From the NCBI GenBank assembly GCA_013398615.1, contig VZSR01003371.1, positions 7,957,724-8,021,723 on the forward strand: 64,000 nt of DNA. Reading direction: 5' to 3'. Of this stretch, positions 23,152-36,445 are shown piece by piece; positions within the stretch are counted from its first letter, which is position 1; every line of letters begins with the position of its first letter. The notes beneath the pieces are model-generated. The model saw nothing but the letters and a program-made list of their open reading frames with translations, did not search any database and was not told the DNA's origin. Origin of the DNA: Brachypodius melanocephalos (taxonomy: Eukaryota > Chordata > Aves > Passeriformes > Pycnonotidae). The position numbers were made by a program, and so were the translations under genes.

Positions 23152-25091
23152 CTGCAGTAATGGTCAGCTCTAGACCTTTCAGCTGGTCTGCTCCCTGGCA
23201 CTACACTCCAGAAAATGCATTGACATTTTGGCTACAATAATATCTAATGAGAACTATAGAAGGACTAAAGAGATTTACTCTGAACTTTTGGGATCATTCA
23301 CTGTGGCAGAGAGCGAGGACCCCAGGGGCACTGAGCTGTTTTTCTTCCTCTGGTTTTTGTAGGAGCTACACGTGTAAAGACCTAATCAGGGTAGAAATCC
23401 CAGTATTAAAATTCTCTAGTAAGCACACCTTTTGAGACACTAAAAATAACTCTGATTAAACACATAGATAGCTTTCTGTCATTTTAGTGTGCTTTTAGTC
23501 AACACACAAATTTGGATGGGTTGTTTAACTTCTCAGATTTTCCAGTTAGTGTTGTCCCCAAACACTCCGTTCTCACTCAGCCAGCACTTCCATTGACAGC
23601 AATGCCAAGTAGGGCTGCAGGGCAAGGACTGATAGCAAAGATCTTAGTACAAGACAAATTCATTAGACAAGCTAAATAATTTAGGCACATTTGAAAAGCA
23701 AATGAATGTAAGGGTGTTCCCTTATGATTATTGCTCACATAGATTTTTTTAAGAGGAAAAACATAAATTAATAAAGGCAAGAATGTTTTTAATGACAATA
23801 TTAGTGGCTGCCCTGTGGCTATTAAGACATGCACTCATTGTAAACTATATTGATTTTTCCATCGGATAAAATTCTTTGGTTAAATTGTTATTTGCAGCTA
23901 TAACCCAGACTGGCTGTTTTGGTCATTACCATGATAAAATGTGGTCAGAAAGTTTTTCATTGGAGCAGTGAGCACATATTTTCAGAAAGATCCCTTAACA
24001 GCATCAAGGAGAGTCAGATGCTGTCTATAAGTGCAGTAGCAACTGTTTTTGTGGAGGTAATGTTGACATTGATTAATGGAATGGGTTACAGCCTCACAAA
24101 TTCTGTTTTATCTAAGAACTACCAGTCCTTTGCATCATGCATTCTGTGAATCTACTGCCTTTGCAAATGGAATGCCTGACCCAGTGAACATTCACAGGAC
24201 AAGTTTTACAGAGTACATCCCAAACTTTTGTATATGTACATAAAGGGTTTACCCATCTACAAGGGAAGAGCTTCAAGCTTGGCAGTTTGCTACTACTTTA
24301 TTCAGGAAGAAAGGGTCAGTTAAGACACAGAAGGTTTGTTGTGCCCATCTTGGCCCTGATTTTTACTTGAAAGAGTTATATGAACAAAGATATGTGTTTA
24401 GAGATTTACAGGACTTATATGAATGACTAGAAAAACTCTCCATAGGACAGGAGAAAAATAAAGAGAAGCTGAAAAATGTGGATACAAAAAGTCTTTTCCA
24501 CATTCTCCATAACCAGCCAATACGGCACAAGAACAACTTTTCTTACTCTGTTTTGAGACCGAATATTAAAATTTATAATGGTTGCTGCAAACTGACCCTA
24601 AAGTATTTTGTTGGACACCTTTGCCTTGTACCATTGTCACCATTTTTTATCAACCACAAATAATTTGACTTCTGCTTTGTTTTGCTCATCATGCTTCCAG
24701 TACAGAGTAATCTAAAGCTTTCTACCATTTCAATTCTCAGACCGTCTGAGGTCTTCAAATCCTTTCCTTTACTGCAGAAGCAGGAAAGCAATCAAAATCC
24801 CACACTGTGGGAAAGAATGTGGACCTAATTGGACTTAGTGCATGTGCAATAACCTGTTTCCTGAAACAGTATTTTTCCTGTATTTCACTGCAAATCTCAT
24901 GTTGCAATCCAGTGGAAGTTTGTGGTGCCCTTTGGGTGCAAAGAGTCCTATGGGACCCAAGACACGTCTTGCAAAGCAGTGATTTATTTTCTTGCACAGA
25001 GGTGCCAAAAACTGCCTGAAATGCCATTAAATGAATTACACTATAATAAAGCTTATAGCTTTCAGAAATCGTTCAGTAATGAATGTGGCAC

Positions 25092-25141
25092 GTTCTGTTC
25101 CACTAAAACTGTTCTGTTCCACTAAAACTGTTCTGTTCCAC
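25092..25141 (+). repeat. 19-bp tandem repeat, about 2.6 copies
   Basis: GTTCTGTTCCACTAAAACT repeats exactly at 25,092-25,110 and 25,111-25,129, followed by a 12-nt partial copy to 25,141. It is a short recent tandem duplication; identical copies suggest low age or ongoing slippage. Confidence 0.85.
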
Positions 25142-28100
25142 CATTCCAATAAAACAAGATTTTTGTTTTCATATGAATCATGCAAGGCAGAGCAGAACTC
25201 TGCATCAGATCTTCAGAGAAATTGAGAGATGCTTCACTAGGAATATGGAGCTCCTTTTCTGTAGATCTCTGCAATTTAAGGCTGCTTTTCTTCCCCTTCC
25301 TTTTGGTCTTTGAAGGGCCAAGAACCTGCAGGAGAGGACTGAGCATTTCAGATTTTTTAAGGGGCAGTGCCCAGCAATTTCTATCTTGCATGACTTCTAA
25401 GATTTCAAGAATACAGTCTGGTATTGCCTGAATTACAGCTGTTCTTGGCTAGGAGCAGAGCAATGGTTGGTGGCATGGCTTGGGGCCAGGGCACAGAGTG
25501 AAACAGTGACTGGTGTCTGTGCACAAGAAACTCTCTGTCCCCATGCACCAACTATCCATGCACACGGCACACCCAAGAAGACTAAGTGTAGTGACAAAAG
25601 AATCCTGCCATATGGCTTTAGTCCCTGCTTTCTTATTGCCTTCTTGGATCACTCAGTCATCAGAATTTTAAAAATACTTAAACATTTCCCTTTTTTTAGA
25701 TGCCCAACTACTTTGGAAAATTTAGCTATTAAGTCAAGATTCCTTAATCCAAGATTTGGGAGAATACATACTTGATGTTTTGGTAGATAGGCATGCCAAT
25801 TCTACAGTAATAAAGGTCTTATATGTATTGAAAAGGAAGCAGTACAGTCACTTTTGATTCTTTTACAGACCTTGCCTACCAGGAGAATAAATGAGAATCA
25901 ATGTATGAAGGAAGTCAGGAAGACCTGCTTAAGAGTTTGCTGAACAGAGATGTCTTTTTTGATAAATACTTCATGTCAAATGCCAACAAGCTTAAAAAAG
26001 GAATGAGTGCTGTAATTGTGATATCCTGTTCAGGTTACACTACCCTCAGGGAAACTGTTACTAATGACTGAATTAATTAACAAGAAATTGTTTTATGTGC
26101 CACAGAGTTTAAACCAGCCCCCTGCCCCAGTTTCCCTGTCTGCTTACTTTTGCAAGAGTGTGAACAAAGAAGCCATTTGCCAATGCTTTGTTAACCTGTT
26201 ACTCTCGTTAAGCATCTCCCTGTAATGCTGGGGAAGGCAGGGTTGTGTGCATTTCAGCTGGGAGCAATGTCTGCTTGGATCACATACTCTGCAGTCATTG
26301 TGTAGAAAAGTGTAAAACAAGTACCTTCAGAATCCATGATTGCAATTTTTGGCGTTAGAACCACTTCCTTCTAAGCTTGTCTACATGATTTGTGCTATGG
26401 CGCTGTGGGAACAGATACGAGGAGAGAAATTCAGTGATGCAGCTTCCTATTTAACTTCATACTTCTAGAACACCTTGGAAATGTAAAAGCCAGTGCATTA
26501 TTTATATCACTGGGGTTTTTTTTGTTGTTTCTCTTCAGTATCATCTAAGTATGCCTCTTGAGAAGATGAATGTCAGGAGGGCAAGTTTTTCCCGTAATTC
26601 TTACTCCTTTGGGATTATACGATTATCCTTTCATGCTAAAATTGTTTTATCTTCACAGCTATTTATGGGAGTATGCTGTTATTACCTAAATTACAAAAAT
26701 GGACTGTGCAAAAGTGCTAACTCATTTATGTGTAAGATACAGCAGTTTTGTTGGGAAGAGCTGAATAAAATAAGCATCCCAGTTTTTAACAGGATTATGT
26801 GACACATGGGGTAGATATAGATAAGGTTGCACAATGCATCTTCAGTTTCTCTTTAACAAACAGAACGACAGCTCCTATTCAGCGCACAATTGCAGGCACA
26901 TTTTGTTCTATTTGAAAGAATGCAAAAAATATTTTCCTGATTTTTATCTGCTTTTAATTAGGCTTCTTCAACAAAGAAAGCATTTGTTACATTTTTTCAA
27001 GCAAAGCAACCAAAAAAAAAGCTCTTCATTCAGATACAGACATGCCTTTAGTGGGAAAGGCTAAATTAATGTTCATTTTAGTCCTTTCTGCCTCTGATAG
27101 TGGTAGAATTTAGTGTGTTTACAGTTCTAGGATCTTGCAAAAAGGAAATTATTTTGTTTTGCTTGTCAATTCTATAAGTCCAGTGATATATTCTAGTTTT
27201 CTTCCACAAAGCTGTGTCATGATACTGTGTGTGTACACAGAAGGATATGTGTAGGTACACAACTCTGCATCCAGCACAGCTCTGATCTTATTACCTGGCC
27301 CACATATGAGGACAAATCCCTGGTGTTAACTCTACTGGCTACCACATTAACAATCCTGATCGGGAAAGGAGAAACTCTAACCACATCTCTCTCTTCGGTC
27401 ATGACAACTTCTGCCTTCCTTGGTCAGACATGTACACGGCTCATGCTGTGGACTCAGGGCCACCAGTCTCATCACCTACTCCTGTGGCTTTGTGACACAA
27501 AAATACCAAAAAACCCCACATTACATATTATGAAGTAAAAAACAGAGAGAATCTGAAAGTAAAATCTTGGCCCCCAATGAAATCAACAGTGAATTCCATT
27601 TTGATTTCCCACTGGTTAGAATTTCAGCCAGGGTTTGTATACTTTACTTATTTTGGATGCAGAAAATTGGACAGAAGTACATTTACAGAAGTTATACTTT
27701 AATAAGGTACCTCCCTGCTCCGCCTGTGAATTCAGGTGTTTCTGTTACCAGAAGATCAATGACACACGTTCATAAATAACTACACAGAACAGTGGAAAAG
27801 TGAGATCTGGTACCTTGAGAGAATTTAGTCTTCTTTTACTGAAATAATCCTCCTGAGAAAGGTAAAACCTCACATATAAAATTCCCTTTTCAGTCTTAAG
27901 GATGGGTTGGATTTTATTTTCAAATTCAGAATTTTTGGGGAATTGGTAGACTCAAATGTTTCTGTGACTAGATTGATGGTGTCATTTACAAGGGACAAAG
28001 TAAGTTTTGATCAAAAAAGAGACATTTAACTAGCTGACTATGTGTAAAAACATTCTTTTTTGAAACTGCAGTAGTTTTGCAACAGTGATATTATTTGCAT

Positions 28101-31100
28101 AGTTATTTATATGTACAGTTTATAAATATAATTTATATGTAAGTAAAATATTTTTAAATGTAGTATTGGTGTCTGTTTCGTCTAGAATGAGAGATGTGTT
28201 GTTGCAACACAAATCTGAATTTTAAATTGCAAATTTTAATTTATTGCAAAAATATGAGTGGAGACTGAGGCACCAGCTTTGTAACCAAATGATGACACTG
28301 TGCATCAGCAGAACCCATGCAAAAATCTGTGTACACATATTTAGCCAGTGCAAGACAAAGGACATTGTCATCTATCCATTTTCAGTGGTTAAAAAATTAT
28401 TGCTCTTTTGCTGGTAATTTCTGTCCTTCAGCTGAAAATTACTGTCCTTCAACCATGATTTGATATTTCAATACAAAGTAAACTCATTTATAAACCATAA
28501 ATTTGATGTATTTGAACTTAAATATTCTACTAAAAGAAAACTGTGTTTTTTCTGGTACTGATTTAATGAGAGCAGTTTAAGGCCAAGGCTAAAAAATAGC
28601 CTAAATTATTGCAGAGTAATCACCCTTAGGCTTCTGCACACACTGAGATCTGGGCTACAACTCACTTATTCTGGAGTGGAGCATCAATACATGCACACCA
28701 GAAAGGTTTCCTGGGACAATCTATTCCACTTGAGTTACTCCAGTTAATTACTTTATACTGATGAGTCATGAAAGTCAGTTCTGCCTTCAGCGTTGAAACA
28801 CTCTCAGAAAAAAAAGGACGAATTTTCTTGAAACAACTTTACCAGGAAACAGCACATTAAAAGAAGCAGTTTGGGTTGTGCAGCATTACTCTGTGATACT
28901 TTTGAAAACCTTCCTTCTCTTGGCAGCTGGCACAATGAACAGAGTGCCAGAGCACCCCACAGCCAGCGCTGGGAGCAGGCTGGTTTGCAGCAGGGGAGGA
29001 TTTGCTCCCATATTTGGTGCCACAGATGTTTGTCCAAGGAAGGCCCTCATGCTGCTCACAGCGATGTACGTGCCTCTCACCATGGGCAATGCTGCTGATC
29101 TCGTGGGGGCTTGCTTGAGCCAAATGCAGATGGAAGTTGTTTGCTGATTTGGGGCCAAAGCATGCAAATGCTGATTGAGCAGTGCCCTGCGCACAATTTA
29201 TCATGTCTGGATGCAAAGGGAAGTGTGTTCTGCTGTGTTACTGGACCATATGCTGCACCACTCTCTGAGGCTTCTCCCCATTGCTGGGTAGTCTCATTAA
29301 ATTAACATGGGGAAGCAGGAGTATCAGCAAAACAGCTTGATCCAATCTGAGTACGTTCCTTTGCTCCTTAGCTTCTGGCCATGAGCCTCAAGAGTTAATG
29401 GAAATTGGCAAAAACTTGCATGTCCCACTACGGGCAACTCATGGCATTAAACAATTATGCAAGAATTTTCCTTGGAAGCTATTAGGGATGATGACATTGC
29501 CCTTAATATTTGACCTTCCCAGCTTCAACTGCTCAATACCTCTTACTGTACACAGAAATTGCCAAAATCCCACCTAATGAGCTGAAAAATGACATATGAC
29601 AGATCTGATGGCTAACTGCAGCTAGAAGAAGAAAGACTGCTACAGAGAAAAAAATTCTTAACCTTGCTCTTTTTTTCCAACTTTTTCCTAAAGTTATAAA
29701 GAGTGTTTAAATAACTAATTTGAAGGCACAGATAATTAACAACTTAATTCAAAGTAAGCTGAATTCAGGCAAAGTTCTGTTGTTTTTAATGTGGTTTTGG
29801 CTCAAATCTGCAATTTGTTCACAAAGTTATTGGGTACTCATAGGATTTCAGGGTTTTTTTCTTTTCTGGGAAAGCTGTTTTGGTCTTTTTCCAAGGGGCA
29901 CTGTTTCAGTTCCATTTATTCTTGGGAGATTTACACCCAGTTAGCTCTTTTGACTTCAAGGAGAGGGAATGGTTCTTGAATTAAACTGTAATAAAAATAT
30001 TGCTGGGGTAACAGAATCATGAGTGCATCTCACTGTACATTTGAATCAGTGTGTACAAATCTCAGTGTGTTTATAAATGATGCCATTGTCTCTTTTCTCT
30101 CCTGCATTATTTAAGTTTCATCTTAAAAGGCCAGTAAAAGTGCTATAATTACTCTAGGAGTGGAAAATAATTTTCAGCAGCTCCAGTCCTATTTCAGTCA
30201 GACAAAACTCATGTCCTGCTTTTGATAAGGAACAGTGGAGGTGAAGAAGTAAAACTTTAAATGTTAATTGATTTTCCTATGCAGCCCCACAGCCTTATTT
30301 AGCAGAGACCTTGGGATCTCTCAATTCAAATAACATCAATCTGAAAGAAAATGTTGGCAAAGGAATGAAATCGAAGAGTTTTATGGAGTGTTTTTATAAT
30401 GTATCCCTCCTGTTGTAATCAGTGATACAATGTAGGGACTTGAACTCTGAAAACTTTGTGCATCCTCTAAGGGACCTGGATAAATAGCATCAGTAACTGA
30501 ATGGTATGCACACAGCCCTGGGAAAGAGCCTTAGTTTCTGTTCTTCATCACTTGTGTAGCTAAACAAGTTTATTATGACTTTATTTCCCCCCCTACTCTC
30601 CTACTTCTTCAACATATTTTGAAAGGGGTTTTGATGCATTGTCACTTTTTTTGGACCCCTGCTCTCCCCCATATATTGTCACTCCTACTATCAATAAATG
30701 GTAAATCTTTATTAACTTAATGAGATTATTATAAGGGAGTAAAATACTGTGCAATACTTTGAGGCAAGGGTAAGCATACAAAGTTTTATCCTACAGCATC
30801 TGAAGTCAAAGGCTTGGTCAAACAGGACACAGGGTGTGTCATCTTCAGCAGTCTAAGCATAGTATGCTGTTGAAAGGATTTATCTGTTCCCTTTCCCATG
30901 AGGTCAGCAATTTTGAAGGCACCTAATTAAATTCTTCATTAACTCATCAAAAAGAGGAGAAGAGGAAATAGCAAAGAAATCTGTGATTTAGGAGATTATA
31001 GATGAGCCAGAAAGAGTTGATCTTTAACTTGAGTTTTGAAACAGAAATATTTTCAAGTATAAAGAAGTAAAAAGCCTAGCCTTACAAGACCGATTTTTTT

Positions 31101-33009
31101 TTTTTTTAAGTTTTGTTAAACTCCCTCCAAAATGCCTTCGGATTATTACACAAGAAATAAAATTTATTGGAACGATATACTGGTTGAGCCAAATTCAGAG
31201 ATGAGATTAAATCTCTTCTTGGTTTTATGATCTTTTGGGGTTTTTTAAAGAATGTATGCGATTGCAGCTTAAAGGCTGAACTGTCATGACATACACAGAG
31301 AGGGGCTGGGAGGGTTTCAAAGGCTGAATTTAAGCAGGCTACTTCAAGTTGCTGAAGATAAAAGATGAGAGGGGCTCAAAGTTCAAGCACCGACATCCAG
31401 CTAAAGGCAACCACATGGTACTTGTGGACTTGAATTTGGGTAAAACCTGTTTAAATCCACATGCAAAACACTACTTAGACAAATATTTGAAAATGTATAG
31501 ATCAGTATGTATGACTAAAAAGTCTGAGTTATTTATGGGCCAGTGTATGTTGGGCAAGCGTAGGATACAATGTTTTGGTGTAGATTTTTCAGTTTCTATG
31601 GTTTGAATTGTACTGTGGTTAAATCAAAAAACAGAGCCTCTTGAAAAATACCTGGATATTCCATGTGGAGTTTTCAGAGTGCAGTTCATGACTGTACTAG
31701 GAAACAGCACAAAATAGCACCATGAGGTGTAGCTCCAAAGCAAATAAAACAGGCTCTAAAATCGACAGGTGAGTGTTGTGCAGAATGAACACATACACAG
31801 GCACACAAAAGCTTACATTACATTTTTGCTTTTTGGTTTGGGAGGCAATACAGCTTTCAAATTGATTAAGAGAGCATGCCTAATTAGAAACATTTATCAC
31901 ATGTACACTCCCAATTGCTTTTTGTTTTCGCTCTTCATTTGAAATTGTATAAATCACAGGAAAATAAGTATCTCATATCCAAAATGCCCATCTCTTTGTT
32001 CTTTTTTATTTGATTGCAGTCAGATGAAAAGCTCTGCTTTGAAATAGAGGCAATGGCCAGAGGCCTATTGATTGCCTGTAAACAGAAACAAAAAAGCAGC
32101 CCTGGTAACATTTAGAATGGTTTATCAGTGATCAAAGCACAGGAGGTGCTGTCTAGACAGCCTAGGTGTGGACTACCAAATGGATTTCATTAGGGGTCCT
32201 CTACTCTGGTGCCATTGTTTCAGCTCTGCTCTTCTTCAGGCCAATCTGTGATTGATTTCCAGAGAGGTGCCCAAGTGCCTGTGGCAATGGGATAAAGCTT
32301 ACAGGACTTTGCTTGTTCTGACAAGGCAGAGTAGCTGCCCATCACATTAGCACAAAATGACACTTTCATTTACTTCCACAGTGCTTTGAAACAAATACTT
32401 TCAGCTACAGCAATTGCTCTTTGCAGCTTGAGCTCTGGAGTCAACTTCTTGTGTTCCAGAGAGTAAAAGGTTGTGAAATAATTTCTGAAGTATCCTATAG
32501 TTAAAAAGGGTCATATTCTGACATCTCTGACAGCAACCATACTTTCCTCTTCTTGCAATGTCACAGTTTTTGTTTTAAGGATGCATTTTATTTATAATGT
32601 TACTGAGGGTGCTTTTCACTACTGGGGAGAACAGTTTCACTTTTTATCCTTAAATATTCCTGTATGCATCCCACATGTACTGTGCCTACCTCTAAGGATA
32701 CTTGGCATTCACCAGCTGGGGCACTAATCATGGGACTTAGATTATTCAAATGGTTTCACTAAAGCCCCTAATGTGAAAATGCAGGGCTAAGTTAACTTAC
32801 AAAAAGGGCTCACATTCAGCTGGTGCAAATTACCAAATTACTATAAACTACCAAATTACCAATAGGCAAGAGCAGCAGATGCAGCCCCTGTTGCCTCAGC
32901 CTCTCCACTTTGTGCTTGTGCTGTTTCACAGGTGATTCCACTGCTTGGATGCTGCTGGATGATCTCCTAGGGAAGAGGGTAAAGGCATGCGGCAATCCTG
33001 CCTGTTGCA
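25142..33009. other. Gene-free unique sequence
   Basis: No gene or known repeat family is recognisable. At 28,857-29,216 a slightly GC-richer patch has overlapping open frames on both strands (up to 119 codons), all without known motifs. A short imperfect direct repeat of AAATTACC-type units lies at 32,827-32,860. The rest is AT-rich unique DNA with short homopolymer runs. Confidence 0.65.
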
Positions 33010-33460
33010 GAACCACAGACTTGTCAGGGTTGGAATGGATCTCTGCAGATCATCTAGTCTGACACCCTGGCAAGGCAGGGTCACCTGCAACAGGTGCCAC
33101 AGGGATGTGTTCAGGTGGCTTTGGAATGTCTCCAGAGAGGGAGATTTCACTGCCTCTATGGGCAGCCTGTTCCAGTGCTCTGCCACCCTCAAAGCAAAGA
33201 AGTTCTTCCTCGTGTTTAGCTGGAACTTCTTGTGTTTTAGTTTATGACTACTGCTTCTCATGCCATCACTGGGCACCACAGGAAAGAGCCTGCACCATCC
33301 TCTCGACACCTGCCTTTGAGATATTTATATGCACTAATGGGATCCCCTCTCAGTCTTATCTTCTATAGAATAAACAAGCCCAGATCCCACAGCCTCTCAT
33401 GAGATCCCCCAGTCCCCTGTCTTGATGTCTTCTCTTTTATTTCCTCTGGGCCACTCTTTT
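33010..33460 (-). mobile_element. CR1 LINE fragment with ORF2 C-terminus
   Basis: The plus strand is the reverse complement of a CR1 3' region. It shows GGGTTGGAATGGATCTCTGC near 33,028, then the GGCAGCCTGTTCCAGTGCTC section at about 33,163, then AAGAAGTTCTTCCTC, and a weaker continuation to about 33,460. On the minus strand an open frame at 33,309-32,926 encodes the C-terminal end of the CR1 reverse-transcriptase protein. Recognisable motifs are RKNFFALRVAEHWNRLP, SPSLETFQSHLN and GVRLDDLQRS (about residues 32-91). The frame then reads through the usual stop into 3' UTR and flanking DNA. The copy is 5'-truncated, lacking endonuclease and RT core, so it is immobile. Confidence 0.95.
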
Positions 33461-34017
33461 GATTTTGTGGATCCCACAACTTCCACCAAGGTCATGGACC
33501 TCTTAGTAGTGACAATACCAGGCAGGAAGCTCTGCAGGCTCCTGTTACAGCTAATAAAAGAAATATATGGAACCCCTAATGCAGAAATCAATGCTTCATC
33601 CCCAGCAACAAGATTTCAGAAGAGATTGTGTCCTCCACACCAGAACTGGTGGTGCAGTTCTTGGGTAGAGAGCTCTGAGCAGGACCACTCCCTCCAAGGC
33701 CTTCATGGGTTCCTTACGTTACTTCAAAGAAATCTGAAAATACTGAGGAGCAGAAATCCAAAATTCAGTTAGTGAAATTATTTGAGCAGTTGCTTAATGT
33801 ATTAAATATAATTTTAGTTTTGCCTTCTTTTTTTCAAATTTATGGAGCTATAATTGTGACTTCTCTTTAATACCCTCCAGACTAGGGCTAAATCAAGGCA
33901 TTTACTTTACAGATAAAATTTTGACCAGTGCTCTGGTTTCAAGTGGAAAAGCCTTTTTTTCAGACTTTTTGGAAGATGGAGAAACTGACCAGGCGGTAGC
34001 AGGGGTCAAGGGGGACA
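33461..34017. other. Unique sequence beside CR1
   Basis: No gene recognised. The plus-strand open frame 33,422-33,772 (116 codons) begins inside the CR1 copy and has no domain. The segment may include further diverged CR1 sequence at its left edge. Confidence 0.5.
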
Positions 34018-34390
34018 TTGAAGAAAAATGAACTGAAGCTTGATTAAGATACCAAAGGGCTTTGCCATCTCCAGATACTGGCCCTGCCTAGCCAGGGTGA
34101 AATAAAATAAAATTGGTTTCAAGATGGTGATTTTGTTAAGGAATCTCTATCTATTCGATATTAAGGGAAGAGCAACATACTGTTAAAGGCATATGCAAGG
34201 TCTGTGTGCCGTGTGGGTGCCTGTCATGTAACTCCTGAACAGCTAAGATATAAACCAAAAGATTCATACCATTGGCTCTGGGAACAGAGGATTTGGTGTC
34301 TCAGGCTCACACCTGACCCAGGCTGGGTGTAGAGAGGGTGACCAGGCATCACCATTCAGGATAGCAATCTGACAGCAATCTCAGGTGAGT
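34018..34390 (+). mobile_element. Possible old LTR-like fragment
   Basis: The segment has the order expected of the U3/R/U5 of a retroviral LTR. A TATA-like TATAAA lies at 34,249-34,254. It is followed by a GC-richer stretch (about 34,270-34,360) that looks like CpG-decayed repeat sequence, then AATCTCAG|GTGAGT at 34,377-34,390, a strong splice-donor consensus of the type found in a retroviral leader. I could not fix the ends, found no target-site duplication or second LTR, and no internal viral gene is visible. The alternative is a host exon ending at 34,384. The family is not identified. Confidence 0.3.
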
Positions 34391-36289
34391 TCTGCTCTCT
34401 TTGGACTCCAGAGGCTTCAAGGACTCATTGGGTTCAGCAGATGTAATCACTCAGACGGTTACATTCAATAACCAGTGCAGTTCATTAAAGGAAATTGCCT
34501 ATTGATTTTTTCCTTTGTAATTTCAGCCTAATTTTAATTTACATTTTTTTATTACTAAAGTTGGCAAGACTGAAGAGAAAAACCTGTTGCAAATACCTCA
34601 ATTCTCCTCACTATTTCTGTGGTTGCTTGTGTTTGCTCACACAAACATGAGTCATTTGCAGTTGGGATATAAATGTGTGCACTCACACATAATGCTTACA
34701 AAATTAAAACCATTGTGAAGAGATTGCTACGACCTCTCTAGTAAAAACTCAATATTTTGATTGGCTTTGTTGAAGACTGAGGTTAAATAGAAGGTTAAAC
34801 TAAAAAATTTTGCAATCTTAACAAGATGCCATGAACTGGGAAGGCTTAAAGTTTCTAAAAATGTGTTCCTCTGCTTCCCACTCATTCTGTTTTAACCCAT
34901 TCCATTTCTAGTCCATTGCTGAGATAGATTAACTTCTGGTTTGGAGTTATTAGAAGAAGAAAATTAGCTGATAGTTGAAAAAGCAAGGGCTGAAGACTGA
35001 GTGGCATAGAAATGTTAGTAAAACTCATTTGCAAATCTGTGTCTGAATCAATGATGCAGAAGAAGGAAAACATAATGAAGAAAGTGTTCACATTCGTTTT
35101 TTTTGTAAATGCAACGACCAGAAATGGACATTTCTTTGTTCTGATTTATTGCTTTTCTCAACACTTTAGTGATAAAGTGAGTATAAGCTGAACTGGAAAA
35201 CTTTTCAAACTTAAGCAATTATCTGCTGTTTACTGGAACATCTTTCCTGAATGAAATCTTCAGAACTCACACATTCAAGAATTAGTAGTTTTATGCATAA
35301 TTTCCTCACCATTACAAAAACATGGGGGTAATACCACAAAACCATTCAGTGAATTGATTTATTAAAGGCTTTCATTGGCCCAGTAAAAAGTTTAAAGATT
35401 ATTTTCTTAGGGGAAAAAAAATCTTTCTAGCCTTCTTAAAAAAGACATTTCTAACTTTCTTAGAAGTTATCTTTACATTCCTGTTTTCTAAAAATATATA
35501 AATATTCTTAGTGAGAGAAGAAGGAGCTTTTCCAAAGAATTATTCTTTTGCATGATGGAATTGTGGGAATGGTAAAATTGTGTGAATTCCCCCCAAAAGG
35601 TGCATTTGTAGTATTTTGGTTAGCAACAGACTTCCCTTTCACCAGTGTTGTGCCTTGTTTAGACTCAGGCTGTTTAACATTTCCCTGTGTTCCTGTGCTC
35701 AAGTCAACTTTACTGTGACTTAGATCTCATTAAAGGCAGCGCCTCATACTTACTGCAGTAGATCATGCCTGTCTGTACCCAGCTTTTCAAACATTTCAGA
35801 CACAGCTTTTTAACAAACACAAGTTTTTTTAAATGAAATGCTAATGAAATGCCTGGGACCTAATGAAATGCTGTAGATCTTTATCCACTCAGCCTGTTTG
35901 AGAGCGCAGTTTGCCAGGCATTTGCTCGGAAATGTCCAGCCTTGTTTTGCAACTGCAGTTCCGTGCCGGAGCTGACCTTTGCCTGGTGGTGCAAGCTCCA
36001 AGGGCAGAGCTCCTTGTGCCATTGCCAAGAGCTTCCTTTCCATCACATCTGTTGCATTTTTCCATCGACTTTTGGACAGGCCTTTAACAGTGGCCAATTA
36101 GCTCCTTCCTACCTCAGTGAGTGCTGTGGTGGATGCCACATCAGCAGACCTGTCCCATTTCTGAGCTCTGCCCTATTTTGGATCAATCTTTGTCTCTTCC
36201 CTTCTCTCACTGACTCTTTTCCTTTGCTTCTTTTGGCCAGAATAAGGTGCTAAGGTACTCCATCACCCACTATGCTTTGGATTAGTTAA
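34391..36289. other. Gene-free unique sequence
   Basis: AT-rich DNA without recognisable genes. A short direct repeat of TAATGAAATGC-type units occurs three times at 35,831-35,872. A 103-codon plus-strand frame at 35,942-36,253 has no recognisable domain; this patch is GC-richer and might be part of the LTR-like fragment that follows. Confidence 0.55.
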
Positions 36290-36445
36290 ATATATTCCCC
36301 TCCCTTCCTCTGCCTGGCCTGTTCAGACCTTATACCATGTGTAGCCCCGAAGCAAACTTGAAACTTAAATAACCTCAATAAATCTCATCCTTTGCTCTGG
36401 CATCTGGGTGTCTTGCAAGACGTGTAATGGGATGTTCAGGGTCTC
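36290..36445 (+). mobile_element. Possible LTR R/U5-like fragment with AATAAA
   Basis: A polyadenylation hexamer AATAAA at 36,377-36,382 is followed by TTTGCTCTGG and a TCTTGCAAGA motif, a layout like the R/U5 part of some endogenous retroviral LTRs. No boundaries, primer-binding site or viral genes were found. It may equally be unique sequence or a genuine 3' end of a transcript. No family is assigned. Confidence 0.25.

Larger units (their letters stand above)
16311..25091. other. Gene-free unique sequence with small repeats
   Basis: No gene or exon is supported. A GC-richer patch at about 16,370-16,620 has a 87-codon minus-strand open frame without recognisable domains. It could be an old degraded repeat, but I cannot name one. 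T19 lies at 17,842-17,860 and A23 at 19,619-19,641. Minus-strand open frames of 105 and 126 codons overlap in different frames at 20,648-21,048 and have no known motif. Small direct and inverted repeats are listed separately. Confidence 0.65.

Noticed and set aside
28857..29216. Dense open frames on both strands
   Set aside because: A slightly GC-richer patch lowers stop frequency in all frames; no frame stands out and none is recognisable.
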